Shown one piece after another: positions 55,938 to 64,000 of a stretch of DNA of 64,000 nt (the stretch's first letter is position 1; every line of letters begins with the position of its first letter). Location: the NCBI GenBank assembly GCA_024234815.1, contig JACKNO010000006.1, positions 184,855 through 248,854 of the forward strand. The letters are read 5' to 3'. The position numbers were made by a program, and so were the translations under genes. The notes under the pieces are model-generated. The model was not told the origin of the DNA. It ran no database searches and worked only from the letters and a program-made list of their open reading frames with translations. Source of the DNA: Pseudomonadales bacterium (GTDB taxonomy: Bacteria > Pseudomonadota > Gammaproteobacteria > Pseudomonadales > Halieaceae).

Positions 55938-58421
55938 ATGAAGGGTGCGATCAACTGGGTTACGTTGGCGCTCTGCTGCTTACCTATTTACGCAACAAGT
56001 ATTGTTTATGCCGCTGATAACGAAGCCGTTTTCGAATTCAGTGCAGAATCCCAGTGGGACGTCATCTTCCCCAATGACTTATTTACTGTAGCGCAAGCCG
56101 GTACACAGACAAGGCGCCGGGTAAATCTTCCCCTGCCCGCTGACCAACTACAGTTATCGGAAACTCGTGATGTGCAGTTGGCCAACGCGTTGGACGGTTT
56201 TTCCATCTTTCCGCGTATAACGGTACCTCTGGTCGGCGATGATCCCGATACCGAGACATTTACCAGCAGCAACGTGTTCCTGGTGACACTCAAACCTGAC
56301 GAGAATCGAGGACAGGTCATACCGATTGACCAGCGGATTATCGACAACGCCAACATTGGTTCACCCCGGCTTATTTTCGCGCCTGACGAATATCTCGGGG
56401 AAAAGAGTACCTATGCCATTGTTGTCACAAATGGCCTGACAGGTGGCGGCCTACCTTATGCACCGAGTGCAACGTTCCAGAATTTCCTGAATCGGTACCA
56501 ACTGCCGGCAGCCCCAACCGGTAGTTACGATGCGATTCTTTACTATGCGATGGACGTACTGACGTCAGACCTTGGCATGGCTCCTGCGGATATCGTAACA
56601 CTGTCTGTGTTTACCACCAGGACGGTGTCCGATGTACCGGTGAAGCTGTTACAACATCTTGATAACGGTAACTTCACCGTCACACCCGCACAGTTCGATG
56701 TGGACGACCAACCGGGTATTGAACACTTCCCGCTTAGCGATATTTATATGATCAACAGCCTGGTCCACCGCAGTAGTAATATTTCAGATGGATCGACGCT
56801 GATTAGCTTTCCCCCGAATACTCTGCGTGTACAGACAAGTCAGCTACAGGTGGGTGTCGACACTGACAATTTGGTGTTGTTGCAGAATATTCGCAGCGAT
56901 GTAAGTATCGGTGTGCCCCTGGCGAACATCGACGTGGATACGGGCGCTATCGTTGATCTGGATATTTCGTCACTAGAGCCCGAGGTAGGTGATGAACTCG
57001 CCGTACTAGTACGCCTGCGGCGCAGCTTCCCTGGCTATCGTCCCTTCCAGTGGAACGCTATCGGATCCATCGCCTTTGGCAGCATAGATGTTCCGATGTA
57101 CATCGGTGCTGACGGCCTGATTGCCCCTATCCCATCCGCCCCTGAAGTACTGCCGCCGCAGACCGGCACCGAAAAAGTGGTGTTCGCCCTGTTCCTGCCG
57201 CCGAAACCTGAAGAAGGTGATAGTCCGCCCGCGCCCTGGCCTGTGGTGCACATGCTGCATGGTGGAGTCGAAACCACCAGCAGTCTGCTCAGTTCAAATG
57301 TTCTCACCGTCGCGCCGATATTCGCAAAACGTGGTCTCGCAACCGTGAGCTTTTCCGCGTCCGAGTTCGAGGGTGGACCGCGTTCATATATCGAAATTTT
57401 GACGCGTGACAACCGCGTGGTAATCAAACGTACGGGCCGTGCCATAGATATCGATAATGACGGCATCTACCAGGCAACGGAACAATATACTTACCCACAG
57501 CGTATCTCAGACCTGTCGACGGTCATACGTTCGCTACAGATGGGTGTCGACCTGGATAACGATGGTAGCAATGATATCGCTACCACCGCGGGTGAGACTT
57601 ACGTAGCAGGTGTATCCTTCGGCGGGGCAACCGCTTTTATCTCGGCTGCAGTCGAAAATAATGCCAGTGTGTTCGTTGCCAATGTGCCATCCAGTGAAGG
57701 CAGCCGCGCGCGTGCCGCGGGCTTTCACCCCCTGGTGGCACCGCGAGCGCGATCTTTTGCCGAAGTTCAGCTGGCTAGACGGAAACCCTCACTGATCAAC
57801 GCGCCATCACCCGAATGGGGCGGGGCTTTTAATGAGGACATCCCCCTGAAACGCCGTGATGTACAGGTCGGCCTCGCACCCGGTGCAGAGGCCATACAGC
57901 GGGCCTTTGATTTCAACATGTGGCGCGATCTTGAGAGTATGCCGCTGGCCTTTGCAAAACACACAGGCTCTGGTGACTTGCGCAGCAGCCCGGCAAAACT
58001 GCTGGTACAACTGTCCCGCGGCGACGGTGCGGCCATCAACCCAGTGCAGGCTATGATGGTTCGCTCCGGCGGCCTGCAGGACAGGACCTCGATACTGTTA
58101 CCGGACAATGAACCGCTGTTCGACGAGCAATGGCGAAAGATCATCACACCCGAACTGGCGCGCCACATTTACTTCACCCTGCCCTATCGCTCACTGGCCC
58201 CGTCCCTGGAAGTCGCCGGGCGCATTTCGCACCTGAGCCGTATCCAGGTGGCAGACTACCTTTTGTCACAGGGCAACGAGGTAATAGATATCGATGGGCC
58301 GGATGGCAGGTTCGCCGGTGACATTTTCCAATTCCCAATAGACGACGTCATCCTGGAAGCAATGATCGCTGACCCGGGACTCCCGTCTGAACCGGAACCA
58401 GAGCCCGATCCGGAAAGCTGA
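55938..58421 (+). CDS. large secreted lipase/esterase, VolA/Pla-1-like
   Basis: An 827-residue exported alpha/beta hydrolase. It has a signal peptide (about 1-27), a long N-terminal beta-rich domain (about 30-400) like the bacterial lipase N-terminal domain, and the oxyanion region HMLHGG. The nucleophile elbow is GVSFGG with Ser560. Two calcium-type loops (DIDNDGIYQATEQ, DLDNDGSNDIA) lie just before the elbow, and a Pro/Glu tail (EPEPEPDPES) ends the protein. Related proteins (VolA, the Pla-1/Cef family) are surface lysophospholipases. The substrate here is unknown. A second secreted esterase gene converges on its 3' end. Confidence 0.82.
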   Translation: MKGAINWVTLALCCLPIYATSIVYAADNEAVFEFSAESQWDVIFPNDLFTVAQAGTQTRRRVNLPLPADQLQLSETRDVQLANALDGFSIFPRITVPLVGDDPDTETFTSSNVFLVTLKPDENRGQVIPIDQRIIDNANIGSPRLIFAPDEYLGEKSTYAIVVTNGLTGGGLPYAPSATFQNFLNRYQLPAAPTGSYDAILYYAMDVLTSDLGMAPADIVTLSVFTTRTVSDVPVKLLQHLDNGNFTVTPAQFDVDDQPGIEHFPLSDIYMINSLVHRSSNISDGSTLISFPPNTLRVQTSQLQVGVDTDNLVLLQNIRSDVSIGVPLANIDVDTGAIVDLDISSLEPEVGDELAVLVRLRRSFPGYRPFQWNAIGSIAFGSIDVPMYIGADGLIAPIPSAPEVLPPQTGTEKVVFALFLPPKPEEGDSPPAPWPVVHMLHGGVETTSSLLSSNVLTVAPIFAKRGLATVSFSASEFEGGPRSYIEILTRDNRVVIKRTGRAIDIDNDGIYQATEQYTYPQRISDLSTVIRSLQMGVDLDNDGSNDIATTAGETYVAGVSFGGATAFISAAVENNASVFVANVPSSEGSRARAAGFHPLVAPRARSFAEVQLARRKPSLINAPSPEWGGAFNEDIPLKRRDVQVGLAPGAEAIQRAFDFNMWRDLESMPLAFAKHTGSGDLRSSPAKLLVQLSRGDGAAINPVQAMMVRSGGLQDRTSILLPDNEPLFDEQWRKIITPELARHIYFTLPYRSLAPSLEVAGRISHLSRIQVADYLLSQGNEVIDIDGPDGRFAGDIFQFPIDDVILEAMIADPGLPSEPEPEPDPES

Positions 58422-58446
58422 TTACGCAGCGGGCATACAGCCGCGA

Positions 58447-59442
58447 TTACTGTTGAGCGGCCTGTTTTTCAGGCTGCCTTTCTGTATCTGCCATCGGGTG
58501 TTTGCTGAAGAACTCCCACATCATCTCGCTTGCCGAGATATCCCTGTTGACAGGGCCCAACTTACCTTCCCACACACCCTCGCCACCGGGCCACTGGTGA
58601 CCCCCACCGCCGATCGTGCAAAAGCTGACCTCGCCACCGTCGCAACCACCATAGGTGTCACAACTGACGCTGCCCTTTTTGAATGTGTTCTGCGCTTCGC
58701 TACTACAGTGGTAGCGTGTTGTCAGCTTGTTCAGGGTTACCGGAATCGAGTCACGTACCCCCTTGCTTGGATCCTTGGCACCCAAGCCACCCTCCCACAG
58801 GGAACGCGGATCATCCGTGCCATGAAACTCCATGATCGCCATGGGGCGTTGTGGTTTGCAATCCTTTACCATGATCACCCCGGATACCGGCGCTACTGCA
58901 GCTATCTTGTCGGACAGCTCGCAGGCAAGCCGGTGTGACAACATGGCTCCATTGGAAAAACCGGTGGCATAGATCCGGCGACTGTCCACGCAGTAGTCCT
59001 GCTCCAGTTTGTTAATCATATCCCTGACAAAGCCGACATCATCAATGCCTTTACGCATCGGCTTCTCGCAACAACCACCGGCATTCCATGCACGGTACTT
59101 ACCATCGGGAAATACACCGATAAAGCCGTGCTGGTCGGAGACAGCGTTCATCTTCGATTGCTTTTGTATGTATTTACCGGTTCCCCAGCCACCGTGAAAC
59201 ACCATAACGACAGGCGCTGGCGTGTTAGTAGAATAGCCTGGTGGAACGTGCACGCGGTAGTTGCGGGTGTAGCCACCCGATTCCAGTTCGTATGTGTAAT
59301 CCCCCGGGCTGACGGCTGGCTTACCCGCACACATACCCTCCGCAGGTTCGGCGACTGTGTGGTTTGCCAGGAACAACAGGGGCAGGACTAACCACGCTAT
59401 AGCAACTGGTCGTACGCATTTTCTGTTATCGCCTATGGTCAT
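58447..59442 (-). CDS. secreted PHB-depolymerase/feruloyl-esterase-family hydrolase
   Basis: A 331-residue exported esterase of the LpqC/polyhydroxybutyrate depolymerase family. It has a signal peptide, the oxyanion region VMVFHGGWGTG and the nucleophile motif GFSNGAM (Ser163). The acid is in EFHGTDDPRS and the histidine in GGGGHQWPGG. Several Cys pairs (CCEKP, CDTYGGCDGG) suggest disulfides in the periplasm or outside. Family members cut polyesters or aromatic esters on plant polymers. The start at 59442 gives a normal signal peptide. It probably works in polymer use together with the two neighbouring hydrolases. Confidence 0.88.
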   Translation of the reverse strand: MTIGDNRKCVRPVAIAWLVLPLLFLANHTVAEPAEGMCAGKPAVSPGDYTYELESGGYTRNYRVHVPPGYSTNTPAPVVMVFHGGWGTGKYIQKQSKMNAVSDQHGFIGVFPDGKYRAWNAGGCCEKPMRKGIDDVGFVRDMINKLEQDYCVDSRRIYATGFSNGAMLSHRLACELSDKIAAVAPVSGVIMVKDCKPQRPMAIMEFHGTDDPRSLWEGGLGAKDPSKGVRDSIPVTLNKLTTRYHCSSEAQNTFKKGSVSCDTYGGCDGGEVSFCTIGGGGHQWPGGEGVWEGKLGPVNRDISASEMMWEFFSKHPMADTERQPEKQAAQQ

Positions 59443-60019
59443 TCAGCTTATGCTCATATCGATTTGGAGGATGTAACCACTGTGACCTGCATGCATTACA
59501 ATGGTTCCGGTTGTTCCCCTGCGTCCTTTCCTGGAAGAATTAAATTCACACCAGGCTGCCTTGCCTGGGGACGACAGCTTTCTGCGGCAACTGGGCAATG
59601 ATTAACTTTGACCTGCCTTCGCCCTGGTGAGACAGGCTGCAGACTTACCATAGCTTTTTGGGAGTTCCTTTTTTTTGCCTGTCCACACGCCCCATCTTGT
59701 TAGAGGATAGGGGCAACTGTGCACCGTTACAAGGTGACAATCGAGTCGCCGCAATGGCTGGCACCGCGCAGGGCATTTCCACGAGGCGAACAGGATTGGT
59801 GGAGCAGGGTTCGGGAGCAATTGCTAGAGTGAATCCGCCAGACTTCATGATTTTCGTTTCGGCGACTTAACTTTCAAGAACCCATGCATTTCTGTCGGAA
59901 TATTGTTGAAATAGTGAAAAATATAACAGATTATGTTAGTCGGACGTGCGGCGGCGTTTAGCTCGCAATTCATGATACCCCAGAGGTGGTTCGCGCCCCG
60001 GTACCGAACCAGATCGACA
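59443..60019. other. 577-base region without a gene
   Basis: No credible gene was found; short frames lack conserved features. A T8 tract near 59670 and a strongly AT-rich stretch at 59880-59937 (GAAAAATATAACAG) are the only marks. The latter is promoter-like for the CysH-epimerase pair, but no pair of boxes with good spacing was found. Confidence 0.45.
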
Positions 60020-60715
60020 ATGAGCGACCAGGCACATCAATTGATGACAGCTGAAATGATAGGAAGGCAACTCGCTTCCTACCGCGATGCGGGCCGATTG
60101 ATGTTTGTCACATCTTCTTTTCAGACTCACAGTCTGGTGTTACTTCACATTTTGAGCCGCACCGCTGCCGACATTCCTGTGTTTTTCCTGAACACCGGGT
60201 ATCTCTTCCCGGAAACGCTGGCCTTTCGTGATCGGATTGCGGAAGAATTCAAGCTCAAAGTGCATGACCTGCACTCGGCCGTTCCGAAAACTCAACAGCG
60301 CGATAGTTCGGGCCGCTCCCTGTATGCTTCAGACTCCGATTTCTGTTGCTACCTCAACAAGGTCCAACCTATGGAGGCGATGCTCGAAAAATACGATGTG
60401 TGGATAACCGGGGTGCGTGCTGATCAGAATGACAACCGCCGCACACTCGCCGTTGAACAACAGAGCCCTGGACGGGCGATGCGCTTCCACCCCATGTTAG
60501 GCTGGACTGAGCGTAAGATAGAGGCTTACATCAGCGAATATGCGCTGCCGCGCCATCCGCTCGAAAGTGAAGGTTATCTGAGCGTCGGTTGTGAGCCGTG
60601 CACCCGCAAGATAGATCTGGAACTGGTTGAGAAAGATCCAAGGCTGGCCCGCTGGTTCGGCTTACAAAAAACCGAATGTGGATTACACATCGATCTGGTT
60701 GATAAAACGAAATGA
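60020..60715 (+). CDS. cysH: adenylyl-sulfate (APS)-type reductase, CysH family
   Basis: An assimilatory sulfonucleotide reductase of 231 residues. It has the PP-loop-related start FVTSSFQTHSLVLLHIL and NTGYLFPETLAFRD. The Fe-S ligand pairs are Cys109-Cys110 (FCCYLNKVQP) and Cys191/Cys194 (GCEPCTRK), and the catalytic Cys220 is in TECGLH. The four iron-sulfur cysteines mark the APS-preferring type rather than the E. coli PAPS type. The product is sulfite for cysteine synthesis. The ATG at 60020 is chosen for length; ATG at 59972 is possible. Its stop overlaps the epimerase ATG (ATGA). Confidence 0.92.
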   Translation: MSDQAHQLMTAEMIGRQLASYRDAGRLMFVTSSFQTHSLVLLHILSRTAADIPVFFLNTGYLFPETLAFRDRIAEEFKLKVHDLHSAVPKTQQRDSSGRSLYASDSDFCCYLNKVQPMEAMLEKYDVWITGVRADQNDNRRTLAVEQQSPGRAMRFHPMLGWTERKIEAYISEYALPRHPLESEGYLSVGCEPCTRKIDLELVEKDPRLARWFGLQKTECGLHIDLVDKTK

Positions 60716-61641
60716 GAATACTGATCACCGGAGGCGCCGGTTATCTCGGCACTGAATTGGTACATGCGCTGGCCTGTAGGCCCGATATCGAAGAGTTGGT
60801 CGTCTACGACAATCTCAGTCGCGGTAACCACAGTCTATTCATAGGCCGGCCAACACCGGGAACTATCGTCCGTTATGTCCACGCCGACATTCTTGATCAG
60901 CGCCGCCTGAAGGCGGAGCTTACCGGAATCGATGTCGTATACCATCTTGCCGCCAAGGTCGATACACCGTTCGAGCCCGAGGCCCCACATTCTTTCGAAC
61001 AGATTAACCACTGGGGTAGTGCTGAACTGGCGAGTTCGGTGGAGTCCAGCGATGTGAGCCGGCTGATATTCTCAAGTAGCACCGCCGTGTATGGCGTTAC
61101 TGATACGCCTGCCACTGAAGAAACGCGTTGCAGCCCCGTCACCCATTACGGCATTGCCAAGCACAGAGGTGAAAAGCAAATTGCTCGCCTCAGTAGCCGC
61201 TTGAGTACATACACAGTGCGGTGTGCCAATATATACGGCTACAGCCCCGCCATGCGTTTCGATGCGGTGATCAATCGTCTCATGTTTGAGGCCAACTTCT
61301 TCAACCGCGTTAACATATATAGCAGCGGCCGCCAGGCCCGGGCGGTCGTAAACGTAGCCCGCGCCGTGCAGGGACTGGTCTTTCTGCTGGAAGGCAGCGC
61401 GACCCCGGGGGTATACAACCTGGTTGACGATAACTTTTCGGTACTCGATATAGCGATGACCGCCAAGGAACTGATTCCTGACCTCGAGTTTAATTTCGTC
61501 GATCAACACATGCCGGTCGGGAACCTGATCGTTTCGCCGCAAACAAAGCTCTCGGCATTGATGCCGGCGCAGCGCGTGGACCTAAAGGCGGACCTGACAG
61601 AGTTAATGCAAAAATTCGCCTTTCACAAAGCATCGAGATGA
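60712..61641 (+). CDS. NAD-dependent nucleotide-sugar epimerase/dehydratase
   Basis: A 309-residue extended SDR. The NAD motif is ITGGAGYLGTELVHAL, then VYHLAAKVDTPFE, SSSTAVYG, and the active-site Tyr-x-x-x-Lys (HYGIAKHRGEKQ). The C-terminal half has the substrate-domain pattern of UDP-glucose 4-epimerase-like enzymes (RQARAVVNVARAV). Its exact sugar cannot be named. It is translationally coupled to cysH, an unusual partner, and its end faces the large esterase gene. Confidence 0.9.
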   Translation: MRILITGGAGYLGTELVHALACRPDIEELVVYDNLSRGNHSLFIGRPTPGTIVRYVHADILDQRRLKAELTGIDVVYHLAAKVDTPFEPEAPHSFEQINHWGSAELASSVESSDVSRLIFSSSTAVYGVTDTPATEETRCSPVTHYGIAKHRGEKQIARLSSRLSTYTVRCANIYGYSPAMRFDAVINRLMFEANFFNRVNIYSSGRQARAVVNVARAVQGLVFLLEGSATPGVYNLVDDNFSVLDIAMTAKELIPDLEFNFVDQHMPVGNLIVSPQTKLSALMPAQRVDLKADLTELMQKFAFHKASR

Positions 61642-61712
61642 CGCGGGCCAAGGGTTAGGGGTTGACGCCCTACCCCGACAGTCGCCACAACATCCCCGCA
61701 CCCCACGCCCTG

Positions 61713-63896
61713 CTAGCGCCCCACGCTATTGAAGAAGTCTAAAATCGCCTGATTGTATTCCGGCTGCCAGAAGTGTGCGTCCTCCGGATCCAGCCCGCCA
61801 CCGGTCAGTATCAGCGCACCCGCATCCGGATAACCATGGCTCACCAACTGCGCGTTGAGCTTCTGCATGCAACTGTTGTTCACCACTCCGTCGTCCTCGT
61901 GGTAGGCGAGCATGTAGGGCGGCTTGCTCACCGGATCGGTGGTGTCCCAGGTTTTCTCATTGGGGTATGAAGACGACAGGCAGGCGTACTCCTCCGGTAT
62001 ACTGAGCCCCGTCTCCCTGTCTAAGAAAATGCCCGGCGCTTCCGGCCTTGTGCCAAGGGTCTCGTCACAGTAGAGCTGCGTTCCATAGGGATCTCCCGCT
62101 GCTACCGGCACAAAAGCCGTGATGCGATCATCGAAGTGGGTGGCGATGCGCGTCGCCATAAAGCCGCCATTTGATATGCCTGTGACGAAGATGTCCTCGC
62201 TGCTGTTTGGCGGTCGCAGCGAAGGAATGAAGTCATCCAGGAGCCAGGACAGAAACGGCAGGTCGATATTGTCCCGTGTCTCATTGACCGCGTCGAAGCG
62301 CTTTCCGCAGTTTTGGTCCCAGTCATCCAACAGCGTTTTGTCAGAGGAATCCAGCGCGATGACAGCATAGCCCTGCTCGATGGCCTCACGCGCGAACTGA
62401 TACTGATTATAGGTTACGCTGTCATTGCACCAGTTGGTAAAGACGCCACCACCGCCGTGGAGCACAATTATCACGCCACGTGTCCAGGCACCGCCTGTAC
62501 CCTTCGCCAGTAATTGACGCTCCTGTCCGGCAATGTCTACCGTCACGTGCTGCCAGTCACGCTCGGTGCATTCCTGCAGCATATCCGGCGGATTGTTATT
62601 GAACACAGTTGGGTAGGTGGAGTCGCGATAGAACCACTCATCGTTGATCAAGGACCAGAGTCGCACGTAGACATCGTTACCGGTCAGCGGCAGCCCCGTG
62701 GCAACGATCTCCCTATCCATTGTCGAAGCAGTAAAGACATCACCGTAAGGGTCATCCGCCAGCAGCGCGGGATCGGTGGCGATGCCGAACATATAGCGCG
62801 TAGCGTTACTGCCCTGGTTCCAGGCGAATTTTTGCGCGTGCTTGCCAAGTGCCTCTACAGTCGACGGTGAAACCAGCGCAGCTGGCACCACCTTCTGGGT
62901 GGGAAACTGGTAATCATTGAACAGCCAGGCGCCGTCAAAGTTGGTCCACAGGCGCACGTGAATGTCCTGGCCGTCCAGCGGTATGTTGTAGGCCACCAGG
63001 CTGTTCTTTTTGGTACTGCCGAGAAAGATGTCGCCCCACGGGGGCGCCTGCAGCTTCTGCGCGTTGGTTGCGACGGTCAGCCAGTACTTCGCAGCACCTG
63101 GTACCTTGTCCCACTGGAACTCCGCGCTGGTGTTGCCGATGGGAACACCGGCCAGGGGCAGGTTGATGGTCGCAGCTTCGCGTGCCTCGGTTTGGAAGGA
63201 GTAGGTCTCGTAGACCCATACACCCAGGATTCGCGACCAGAGCCGCATGTAAACGGATGAACCGTCACTGGGAAGGCCGGGGATTGAGACACTGGTGTCA
63301 GTACCGTTCCAGGCGAACAGATCGGCCCACGGTGGCCCGCTGACGACCTCAGGACTGCTACCAACCGTCAGCATATACTCCGTCACGCCATGGCCCGGGT
63401 CCCATGTCAGGACAGTGCCGGATGAAATTGTCTCCGCCGGCAGGGGTGAGACCAGCGTGGCCGCGACATCGGGCGTGCCACCGGCATCTGTCTCCCAGGA
63501 ATAATCCTCGAAACCCAATCCCCCGGACGCCGTGGCGTACCAGAGCCGCCCGTAGACCGGGTTACCGTCCTGGGGCAGGCCGAGAAACTCGGTCGAAGTG
63601 CCGGCAGTGACCACCCGGAAACCCAGATTGGACCACGGCGGTTCCTTCAGGATTTCTGGCGCGGTGCTCAGCGCCAGGTAGTACTCGGTGGCATCGGGCA
63701 CCGGATCCCAGCTAAATACCACGCTCGACTGCAATAGAGTGCTGCCCTGGACCGGCGATTTTATGCCCGCTGCGGCGATATTCCACGACAGCACCAGTAA
63801 TACAGCCAATAGCGCACGCAGCAACCCAGTAACGCCAACCAGCGGACGGGCACCGTCCACCCCCGTTCTCAACAACGCAATAGCAAAATGCTTCAT
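61713..63896 (-). CDS. secreted esterase with four tandem beta-sandwich-like repeats
   Basis: A protein of about 727 residues. A hydrophobic export segment (LLRALLAVLLVLSWNIAAAG) ends near residue 44. Four repeats of about 90-95 residues follow (about 45-435). Each shows W(D/N), a Y-x-L/F-x-(S/A)T element, PPW/DPY-GD-F, GLP-x-DG/TGN-x-VYxRLW and a closing Y-x-f/y-x-T. The catalytic part (about 450-727) has LHGGGGVFTNW, the nucleophile motif GISNGG (Ser575), acid AYHEDDG and a late His (DAHFWQPEY), as in PHB-depolymerase-type esterases. The repeats probably bind a polymer. The start is uncertain: ATG 63896 is used, and an upstream TTG at 63980 is open. Confidence 0.85.
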   Translation of the reverse strand: MKHFAIALLRTGVDGARPLVGVTGLLRALLAVLLVLSWNIAAAGIKSPVQGSTLLQSSVVFSWDPVPDATEYYLALSTAPEILKEPPWSNLGFRVVTAGTSTEFLGLPQDGNPVYGRLWYATASGGLGFEDYSWETDAGGTPDVAATLVSPLPAETISSGTVLTWDPGHGVTEYMLTVGSSPEVVSGPPWADLFAWNGTDTSVSIPGLPSDGSSVYMRLWSRILGVWVYETYSFQTEAREAATINLPLAGVPIGNTSAEFQWDKVPGAAKYWLTVATNAQKLQAPPWGDIFLGSTKKNSLVAYNIPLDGQDIHVRLWTNFDGAWLFNDYQFPTQKVVPAALVSPSTVEALGKHAQKFAWNQGSNATRYMFGIATDPALLADDPYGDVFTASTMDREIVATGLPLTGNDVYVRLWSLINDEWFYRDSTYPTVFNNNPPDMLQECTERDWQHVTVDIAGQERQLLAKGTGGAWTRGVIIVLHGGGGVFTNWCNDSVTYNQYQFAREAIEQGYAVIALDSSDKTLLDDWDQNCGKRFDAVNETRDNIDLPFLSWLLDDFIPSLRPPNSSEDIFVTGISNGGFMATRIATHFDDRITAFVPVAAGDPYGTQLYCDETLGTRPEAPGIFLDRETGLSIPEEYACLSSSYPNEKTWDTTDPVSKPPYMLAYHEDDGVVNNSCMQKLNAQLVSHGYPDAGALILTGGGLDPEDAHFWQPEYNQAILDFFNSVGR

Positions 63897-64000
63897 TCCC
63901 CGTAGACCTGTTCTGCGACAGGCTCTCCCCTGTATTAAACTCGTGGGGTCACTGTAATCGAGGCGCCCATGGTATTCCAAACTATAATTAACAAAAAGAT

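Overview
The window reads as a chromosomal segment of a high-GC gammaproteobacterium. It carries dense housekeeping operons of the kind found in Pseudomonas and in the marine Halieaceae/Cellvibrionales (WrbA-ArsC-DUF2069, DUF2066-PerM-Hda, PurM-PurN-DUF3108, RnfABCDGE, RimI next to a HolD-like gene). The taxonomic placement is inference from gene content and order. No rRNA gene, tRNA gene or CRISPR array was seen.

Layout. 0-10 kb: the end of an MscS channel, an RND efflux pair, SppA with DUF2069/WrbA/ArsC on the minus strand, then YihY and a TlpA-like lipoprotein. 10.3-10.5 kb: a gene-free stretch whose minus strand carries a sigma-E-like promoter, a structured stretch and a perfect intrinsic terminator, which together look like an undescribed small RNA. 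10.6-25.7 kb: CysK, GNAT, Qor, a DEAD-box helicase, ThpR, oligopeptidase A, a pterin/deazapurine trio (PTPS with Cys replaced by Glu, an SDR, a YhhQ-type transporter), a c-type cytochrome, a 1165-residue indolepyruvate:ferredoxin oxidoreductase, and an overlapping aminotransferase/omega-amidase pair. 25.7-37.3 kb: an OprF-like porin, Hda, PerM, DUF2066, PurMN, DUF3108, an acyltransferase, Dcd, ApbC/Mrp and MetG. 37.4-43.1 kb: a complete rnfABCDGE operon with a good promoter. 43.1-45.6 kb: a hypothetical protein, RimI, a HolD-like protein and a glycosyltransferase.

46-64 kb is the accessory part. It holds a large Ig-like lipoprotein, a lower-GC polysaccharide segment (RmlA, RmlC and an RmlD-like reductase), a PEP-CTERM protein behind a textbook sigma-54 promoter, three secreted alpha/beta hydrolases, and a translationally coupled CysH-epimerase pair. 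The RmlD-like gene is cut by an IS256-family element. The 1308-bp element, its 24-bp imperfect inverted repeats and an 8-bp target duplication are all visible, and deleting the element restores one 316-codon reading frame. This implies a recent loss of function in the dTDP-rhamnose branch.

The most novel-looking items are the sigma-E-type small RNA candidate at 10.3-10.5 kb, the sigma-54 promoter of the PEP-CTERM gene, the PTPS-III-like/SDR/transporter cluster, and the secreted esterase with four tandem beta-sandwich-like repeats at the right edge.
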